A DNA stretch of 6,628 bases from Bacteroidota bacterium (GTDB taxonomy: Bacteria > Bacteroidota > Bacteroidia > Bacteroidales > JAADJA01). The notes under the pieces were generated by a model. It did not search any database, was not told the DNA's origin, and saw only the letters and a program-made list of their open reading frames with translations. Shown here in pieces: positions 4,464-6,628 of the stretch; the first letter of the stretch is position 1; every line of letters starts with the position of its first letter. Where the stretch lies: NCBI GenBank assembly GCA_024278155.1, contig JAJRTT010000328.1, forward strand, positions 1 to 6,628. Direction: 5' to 3'. Both the position numbers and the translations under genes were made by a program.

Positions 4464-6029
4464 TTGAATTATTTTAAAAATATTTTCCTCAACCAAAATC
4501 CAAAAAACCTTCAAATCAGGTACTCCCTTTTATTTATGTTGTTATTGATTGTTATATCAGTATTCTATGGCTATCATGAAATATTGTTTTTCCCACCACA
4601 ATCCATTCATGTTTGGCGGCAGTGCGATTGCACTTCCATGGCCCTGATGTATGCGGAACACGGGATGCGTTTTTTCAGGCCGGAAATGCACAACCTCCAT
4701 GCCGACGGGCAAACCACGGGATATGCAGTTGGTGAATTCCCCATCATCTATTATTTTGTGGCCCTGCTATATAAACTTTTCGGGCATCATGATTTTCTGT
4801 TCAGGGCAACAAACCTCTTTATCTTTTTTACGGGATTGTTCGTTATGTTCAAATTGATATATTTGGTTTCAAAGGATTATTTTTATGCCATATTTTTCCC
4901 TTTGCTTCTGTTCAGCTCTCCCCTGCTCGTTTATTATGCCAACAACTTCCTGCCCGAAGTACCATCGCTGGGGCTAACATTGATTGGCTGGTATTTTTTC
5001 TTCAAAATGCGGCGACAATACCGGCCTCAATATTTGTACCTCTCCACCTTCTTTTTTACAATGGCCACACTCATAAAAGTTTCATCCGGGATAAGCATGG
5101 TACTCGTTTTTGGATTGTTGTTCCTCGAAAGCACAAATTCAACAACTTTCAACAAGGAGAAAAAAATCTTCAGGCAATCCCTGGCAGCATATCTTGGTTT
5201 TTTTGCCGGGTTTATACTGGTTACAGCCTGGTATCTGTTTGCCATAAAATATAACCAGAGCCATTCAACTATTTATTTCAGGACTGGCATTGTTGGGTTT
5301 TGGCAAACAAACGCAAAAGAGGCCGAAGCGGTTTCCAGGATATTCTGGAACAACTGGAAGTTCTTTATTTTCAACGATTCGGTTTATTTCCTGCTCGGGG
5401 TTTTCCTTCTCGTGGTTTTTTTCATCGGGAAAAGCAAACTCCATATCCTGATAAATTTATTGACAATAATTGGTATTGCTGCATTTGTGGCACTTTGGTA
5501 CGGCCTTCTGTTCCAGCATGATTACTATTTTGCCCCGCTGCTGATATTGGCCGCATTGCTTTTTATTTCCTTTAGTGAAACGGGAAATACCAGGTTCCCA
5601 AAAATCTTTCATCACCCTGCACTAAAAATTGCATTCTCGGTCATCCTTATAATTAACGTTATCTATGCCTCTGATAAAATATCGGATCGGTACAATGAAT
5701 TCCCTAAAAATGAAAACAGGGTGGAATTGTACGATATCCAGGGTTTTCTGGATTCACTTCACATTGAAAAAGATGCAAAAATAATCTGCACGCCAGACCC
5801 TTCGCCCAACCATATGCTGTATCTCCTGAACCGCCAGGGCTGGTCGGACCTGTACGGGATGAACACCGATAGCCTGAAAATATCGGATCATATCCGCCAT
5901 GGTGCCAAATACCTTTTTGTTTATGACAGCATCCCGGATGCAAACAGGGCACTTGATTCTTTTACCGATGAATTAATCGGCGAAAAGGGAATGGTGCAGG
6001 TTTATAAGCTAAAAGGTTTGAAAAGGTGA
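4464..6029 (+). CDS. GT-C-type polytopic membrane glycosyltransferase (PMT/ArnT-like)
   Basis: The 521-residue protein is dominated by about 11-12 hydrophobic helices between residues 19 and 402, with a soluble C-terminal part (403-521). The first extracytoplasmic loop holds HVWRQCD (49-55). The WRQ-x-D motif is typical of GT39/ArnT-like GT-C enzymes, and D55 is the likely catalytic acid. Further family-like features are GYAVGEFPIIYY (86-97), the NFLPEVP loop with E165, and QHDYYFAPL (351-359), which matches the H-x-YY pattern late in such proteins. These enzymes move a sugar from a polyprenyl-phosphate donor to a protein, lipid or polysaccharide on the outer face of the inner membrane; donor and acceptor cannot be told here. 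The frame starts with TTG at 4464 in an A-rich context. There is no in-frame ATG upstream (stop at 4449), and the next ATG (4536) would cut into the first helix, so TTG is the best start. The gene stands alone, divergent from its left neighbour and not flanked by other envelope genes in the window. Confidence 0.88.
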   Translation: MNYFKNIFLNQNPKNLQIRYSLLFMLLLIVISVFYGYHEILFFPPQSIHVWRQCDCTSMALMYAEHGMRFFRPEMHNLHADGQTTGYAVGEFPIIYYFVALLYKLFGHHDFLFRATNLFIFFTGLFVMFKLIYLVSKDYFYAIFFPLLLFSSPLLVYYANNFLPEVPSLGLTLIGWYFFFKMRRQYRPQYLYLSTFFFTMATLIKVSSGISMVLVFGLLFLESTNSTTFNKEKKIFRQSLAAYLGFFAGFILVTAWYLFAIKYNQSHSTIYFRTGIVGFWQTNAKEAEAVSRIFWNNWKFFIFNDSVYFLLGVFLLVVFFIGKSKLHILINLLTIIGIAAFVALWYGLLFQHDYYFAPLLILAALLFISFSETGNTRFPKIFHHPALKIAFSVILIINVIYASDKISDRYNEFPKNENRVELYDIQGFLDSLHIEKDAKIICTPDPSPNHMLYLLNRQGWSDLYGMNTDSLKISDHIRHGAKYLFVYDSIPDANRALDSFTDELIGEKGMVQVYKLKGLKR

Positions 6030-6202
6030 TTTCGCCATTTGATACTGTACCTCCAATATTTATTTCAGAGACATTTGCCCCATCGTAATCAATGGCATTT
6101 AAAAAAACAAAAACAAACATTTTTATTGTAACCATATTATTTGCTTTTCATAAACTGCCCTTTCAGGGCGAAATTCCTGTTTTCTTCCATTTTCCCCAAG
6201 GC
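6030..6202. other. spacer after the glycosyltransferase
   Basis: Between the glycosyltransferase stop and the tandem array there is no clear terminator. The stretch contains short protein-like frames on both strands (plus from 6092; minus from about 6135 to 5958) and two palindromes (6157-6169, 6195-6213). It looks like the remains of something interrupted by repeats. Confidence 0.4.
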
Positions 6203-6217
6203 GTTGCCTTGGGTTGA
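6092..6217 (+). pseudogene. signal-peptide-like gene start truncated by palindromic repeats
   Basis: An ATG at 6092 opens a 41-codon frame. Its first 20 residues (MAFKKTKTNIFIVTILFAFH) look like a signal peptide: basic start (KKTK), then an uninterrupted hydrophobic core. From about codon 22 the frame runs through the GCCCT-TTC-AGGGC and CCCAAGG palindromes and stops at 6215. A plausible reading is the 5' end of an exported-protein gene whose remainder was lost when repeats entered. The A/T-rich codons (AAA, ATT, TTT) make such a sequence easy to get by chance, and the opposite strand also shows protein-like text here, so confidence is low. Confidence 0.25.
6157..6213. repeat. pair of palindromes leading into the tandem array
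   Basis: GCCCT-TTC-AGGGC (6157-6169; 5-bp stem, 3-nt loop) and CCCAAGG-CGTTG-CCTTGGG (6195-6213; 7-bp stem, 5-nt loop). The second overlaps the beginning of the first 140-bp repeat unit, so the array appears to grow out of a palindrome cluster. Neither is followed by a proper T run on either strand. Confidence 0.6.
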
Positions 6218-6628
6218 ATTGAGTTGCCACTGCGTGGCGGGCATGTTGCCGGATTTTAAAACCCCTCTTTCCGTTTTGGTTTCCGAAAGACACAATTGCT
6301 CTTTCCCGTCCCATCACCTTAAATGCATATCTGCCCAGATTGTTGCCGTTGGGCTGAATTGAGTTGCCACTGCGTGGCGGGGATGTTGCCGGATTTAAAA
6401 ACCCCTCTTTCCGTTTTGGTTTCCGAAAGACACAATTGCTCTTTCCCGTCCCATCACCTTAAATGCATATCTGCCCAGATTGTTGCCGTTGGGCTGAACC
6501 GAGTTGCCACTGCGTGGCGGGCATGTTGCCGGATTTAAAAACCCCCTTTACCGTTTTGGTTTCCGAAAGATACAATTGCTCCTTTCCCGTCCCATCACCT
6601 TAAATGCATATCTGCCCAGATTGTTGCC
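6203..6628. repeat. direct tandem repeat, 140-bp unit, at least three copies
   Basis: Three consecutive units start with GTTGCC at 6203, 6342 and 6482 (139, 140 and 141 bp). A fourth begins at 6623 and is cut by the window edge. Units 1 and 2 differ by about 3 substitutions and one indel, units 2 and 3 by about 7 substitutions and one indel. Each unit carries the palindrome GCCAC-TGC-GTGGC (6226-6238 in unit 1), a TTTCCGTTTTGGTTTCCG stretch, and ATGCAT followed by ATCT-GCCC-AGAT (6323-6340 in unit 1). The period is not a multiple of three, so each copy is read in a different frame and the array is not a protein repeat. The whole unit is conserved, with no variable spacers, so it is not a CRISPR array. 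Function unknown. Confidence 0.92.

Noticed and set aside
6141..6538. Protein-coding tandem repeat on the plus strand
   Set aside because: The open frames shift from copy to copy because the period is 139-141 bp, and they start inside repeats; the translations show no domain.
6203..6628. CRISPR array
   Set aside because: The full 140-bp unit is conserved; there are no short repeats separated by variable spacers and no cas genes nearby.

Overview
The window reads as chromosomal DNA from a member of the Bacteroidota. Three things point there. There is no Shine-Dalgarno sequence before the genes. Several starts are preceded by boxes of the TAnnTTTG type used by the Bacteroidota primary sigma factor. 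The intergenic spaces hold the small GC-rich palindromes common in that phylum. The protein sequences (MnmA with a long insert, a TrpB2-type synthase, an AlbA_2-type protein) fit, but the order cannot be fixed from sequence alone; Bacteroidales-like is a guess.

Layout, left to right. At 1-200 (minus) is the N-terminal part of a Schlafen/AlbA_2-domain protein that runs off the left edge. At 342-1706 (minus) is a complete TrpB2-type tryptophan synthase beta chain. Upstream of it lies an unusually long transcribed leader (about 1707-2136, minus). It contains a 21-codon leader peptide with three consecutive Trp codons (2053-2118), followed by a strong intrinsic terminator (1989-2021) and alternative pairings. 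This is a classical tryptophan attenuator, and I consider it the most interesting item in the window. From 2261 to 2388 there is a compact cluster of palindromes with inverted ends.

At 2518-3711 (minus) is mnmA, the tRNA 2-thiouridylase. It sits 5 bp after a small two-helix membrane protein of unknown function (3717-4232, minus) and has a good candidate promoter of its own inside the end of that gene. A divergent spacer (4233-4463) carries a palindrome and a TATTTTTG box ahead of a 521-residue GT-C-type membrane glycosyltransferase (4464-6029, plus), which begins with TTG.

The right end (6030-6628) has no convincing intact gene. It holds a signal-peptide-like start that runs into palindromic repeats, then at least three copies of a 140-bp direct tandem repeat that continues past the window edge.

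The genes do not form one pathway. TrpB2 with its attenuator is a self-contained, tryptophan-responsive unit; mnmA and its small upstream neighbour are probably co-transcribed; the glycosyltransferase stands alone here. I see no CRISPR array, transposase, tRNA, rRNA or defence operon.
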